From assembly GCF_041596335.1 (NCBI RefSeq), contig NZ_JBFHIT010000015.1, positions 15,030 through 79,029 on the forward strand: a stretch of DNA of 64,000 bases. The letters run 5' to 3'. How positions within the stretch are numbered: the first letter of the stretch is position 1; each line of letters begins with the position of its first letter. Below, piece after piece: positions 62,199 to 64,000 of this stretch. The translations under genes and the position numbers were made by a program. Origin of the DNA: Mangrovibacterium sp041596335 (GTDB taxonomy: Bacteria > Bacteroidota > Bacteroidia > Bacteroidales > Prolixibacteraceae). The notes under the pieces are model-generated. The model was not told where the DNA came from. It ran no database searches and worked only from the letters and a program-made list of their open reading frames with translations.

Positions 62199-64000
62199 AT
62201 GTCCGCGAAACCAATCGAGAGAAGGAACTTCATCAAACTGCTTGCTGCCGGAATTGGGGGTACACTTTTGCCATTAACTTCAATAGCCGATCTGCCTGTA
62301 ACGGGCGAAGTAGCCGGCCCCGTGAAATTTAAGCTGGGCAAATCGGAGTGGATTTTGCACAACGACGGAACGTTCGATTTAATTGCCGGCCCAATAAGGC
62401 TGAGGAATTGTCGCCCAACAATTGACGGACAAAGCATTTTTGTACGCAACACCTTTATGGGCGACTCCCCAAAAGGGAAACGGATTATTTACGAATTAAA
62501 CGGCAACAGTTTTGTCATGCTCGATCTGAAAATCAACAATGGCTCGCTGTCGGTTGGTGCAGAACTGAGCAGCATGTCGCGCGCTCCGTTCTATTTCTCG
62601 CCGCTTGGAGAAGCACGGCTCGAAGGTGTTGACCGCTTTTACAAACAAGGCCTTGGACAAGGTGGGCCATCCGGCCTCTACGATATTCAAGCATCCAGTC
62701 GGCAGGAATGGGGCAATGTTGCAGGCGAACAGGCCTGGTCGTATGATTCGTACCTGACAACCGCCCTTCTATCAACCCAAAACGACACACTAGCCTTCAG
62801 CGCTTACGAACATTCCGACTTTATTCAGAAAAGCGTTATTTATAACCGTCCCCACCGGAAAGGCCTACACGATCGTTACGCCGACAAGGAACATGTATTT
62901 TTCGAAACGGGCTTTGTGATGGAAAACATCCCGCTGCAAAACGATTTCATCAAACTGCCTGACATTTATATCATTCAGGGGAACTCACCGTTTCCGACAC
63001 TTCAGCATATAGCCTGGAACATTTCGGAAAACATGGTTGCCCGCAAGGATACCAAAACCAGTTACCACTGGAACTCCTGGTATGAATATCAGGATAAGTT
63101 TTCGTTCAATCAGCTGAAAGAAGTCTTACAAGGCCTGGACAGCATTAAACCGAAGATTCCTTTGCAGACCATTCAGATTGATGATTGTTACTGCACACTT
63201 GGTGATTGGCTCGAAACGAACGAACGATGGCCTAAATCGATGGAAGATCCGGCTCGCGAGATTTTCCAGCGCGGCTATCGAGCCGGTATTTGGTTAGCTC
63301 CTTTTGTGGTTGACCAACGAAGCAAACTATTTAAAAACCATAAGGATTGGCTGATTCGCGACTTGGACGGTGAACCGGTTCGGGAAAGCGATTTTCGCGA
63401 CGGCAACTACTATGCGCTCGACGGCAGTCATCCGGAAGTTCAGAAATACATTGCCCGCGTTTTCCGCACCCTCCGGAAAATGGGTTACACTTTCTACAAA
63501 ACAGCTTACTTGAATTGGGGGCTGAAAGATAGCTCAAACATTCGCCGGTACGACCGCGATAAAACCTCCGTTCAAATTTTGGTTGATGTACTGAAAATCA
63601 TCCGCGAAGAGATCGGGGCAGGTGCCTACTGGATGGCCAGCAACGCGCCCTTTGCCCCACTGATTGGCTTTGTTGATGGCATGCGGATTTCGGCCAACGT
63701 GGACAGCGACTGGATGCCGGGCGGCATTGGAAACATGTTTCAGGAATCGTATAACTGCCAATATTTCAACAATGTGTACTGGCAAAATGACCCTGACACC
63801 ATTTTTCTGCGCGATGTAAACAACAACCTCAGCGCGGTGGAAAAAACAAGCATTGCCCTGTGGAACGGAATCCTGGGAGGAACTGTAAATACGTCCGACC
63901 GCTTTTCAACCTTAACTGAAGAACAGCTCAATCTCTGGCGGTTTTTGCAACCCCAAGACCGGCCGCAAAGTGCTGTTACACCGTTGTGGAGTATTGAGGA
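62199..64000 (+). CDS. Clan GH-D (GH36/melibiase-like) protein with replaced catalytic residues, partial
   Basis: The 5' 600 codons of a gene running off the window. The start MSAKPIERRNFIKLLAAGIG carries a twin-arginine (Tat) signal (RRNFIK), so it is exported folded. An N-terminal beta-sandwich (about 45-285) precedes a barrel like that of alpha-galactosidases of GH36: QIDDCYCTLGDWLETN (about 326-341), PFVVDQRSKLFK, LDGSHPEVQKYI and GFVDGMRIS. Where family members have Asp in K-x-D (nucleophile), this protein has Ala436 (FYKTAYLNWG). At the acid/base Asp of GMRIGPD it has Asn500 (GMRISANVD). Activity may thus be lost or altered. Substrate unknown. Confidence 0.75.
   Translation, partial: MSAKPIERRNFIKLLAAGIGGTLLPLTSIADLPVTGEVAGPVKFKLGKSEWILHNDGTFDLIAGPIRLRNCRPTIDGQSIFVRNTFMGDSPKGKRIIYELNGNSFVMLDLKINNGSLSVGAELSSMSRAPFYFSPLGEARLEGVDRFYKQGLGQGGPSGLYDIQASSRQEWGNVAGEQAWSYDSYLTTALLSTQNDTLAFSAYEHSDFIQKSVIYNRPHRKGLHDRYADKEHVFFETGFVMENIPLQNDFIKLPDIYIIQGNSPFPTLQHIAWNISENMVARKDTKTSYHWNSWYEYQDKFSFNQLKEVLQGLDSIKPKIPLQTIQIDDCYCTLGDWLETNERWPKSMEDPAREIFQRGYRAGIWLAPFVVDQRSKLFKNHKDWLIRDLDGEPVRESDFRDGNYYALDGSHPEVQKYIARVFRTLRKMGYTFYKTAYLNWGLKDSSNIRRYDRDKTSVQILVDVLKIIREEIGAGAYWMASNAPFAPLIGFVDGMRISANVDSDWMPGGIGNMFQESYNCQYFNNVYWQNDPDTIFLRDVNNNLSAVEKTSIALWNGILGGTVNTSDRFSTLTEEQLNLWRFLQPQDRPQSAVTPLWSIE

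Overview
The window is a contiguous stretch of a Bacteroidota chromosome. The evidence is a PorP/SprF-type outer-membrane protein, a gliding-type (type B) type IX secretion C-terminal domain, an OmpA/PD40 protein, promoters of the Bacteroidota TTTG / TAnnTTTG kind, atpD-atpC split from the other ATP synthase genes, and Bacteroidota-specific families (GxxExxY, DUF3108, DUF3810, DUF5995, bacterial GH3). Pyruvate formate-lyase, a formate channel and methylmalonyl-CoA mutase suggest a facultative or strict anaerobe that makes formate and propionate. Much coding sequence is GC-moderate. A marine-type Marinilabiliales/Prolixibacteraceae relative is a guess from overall character, not a measurement.

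Layout. 0-10 kb: a NUDIX hydrolase, a helical-repeat protein, tRNA-Gln, histidine degradation (hutH, hutU), a small conserved protein, and the formate unit pflB-pflA-focA. 10-12.6 kb: a CWC cysteine-rich protein, a secreted NTF2-like protein and a TPR protein. 12.7-25.4 kb: a minus-strand surface-structure locus with a 1886-aa adhesin-like protein, a 344-aa secreted protein, a 963-aa type B-sorted protein, PorP/SprF and an OmpA/PD40 protein. It is preceded by a truncated secreted gene and an orphan LytTR response regulator. 27-46.9 kb: mostly housekeeping genes (tsaB, efp, O-antigen ligase and Wzz, tyrS, cvpA, GH3, deoxynucleoside kinase, adenosine-type kinase, metallophosphoesterase, membrane-tethered AraC protein, tRNA-Asn, MMPL exporter, polyprenyl synthase, atpD, atpC). 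47-64 kb: malY/patB-type lyase, comB, two tandem secreted paralogues, DUF5995, mutB / GxxExxY / mutA, a lipoprotein, DUF3810, mpl, DUF4395, an S37 peptidase and a partial Tat-exported clan GH-D protein.

The most unusual result is in the 12.7-25.4 kb locus. The same two-part module appears to be present at the C-terminus of the 1886-aa protein, as the whole of the 344-aa protein, and at the N-terminus of the 963-aa protein. It has a Tyr/Trp-rich Ig-like half, a conserved Cys, a second beta-rich half and a terminal Pro-Asn-x-Ser...Asp motif. Only the 963-aa protein also carries a recognisable type IX sorting domain. This is the architecture expected of tip, repeating subunit and anchor of a polymeric surface fibre, with PorP and the OmpA protein as its outer-membrane base. 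I know of no described system with this arrangement. It is an inference from reading the sequences, with no structure prediction run.

Other points worth checking are a clan GH-D protein in which both expected catalytic aspartates are replaced (Ala436 and Asn500), a GxxExxY gene flanked by inverted repeats inserted exactly between mutA and mutB, an apparently empty relic of a similar inverted-repeat unit upstream of focA, a membrane-tethered AraC-type regulator, and a 111-bp tandem duplication of terminator hairpins downstream of mutB.
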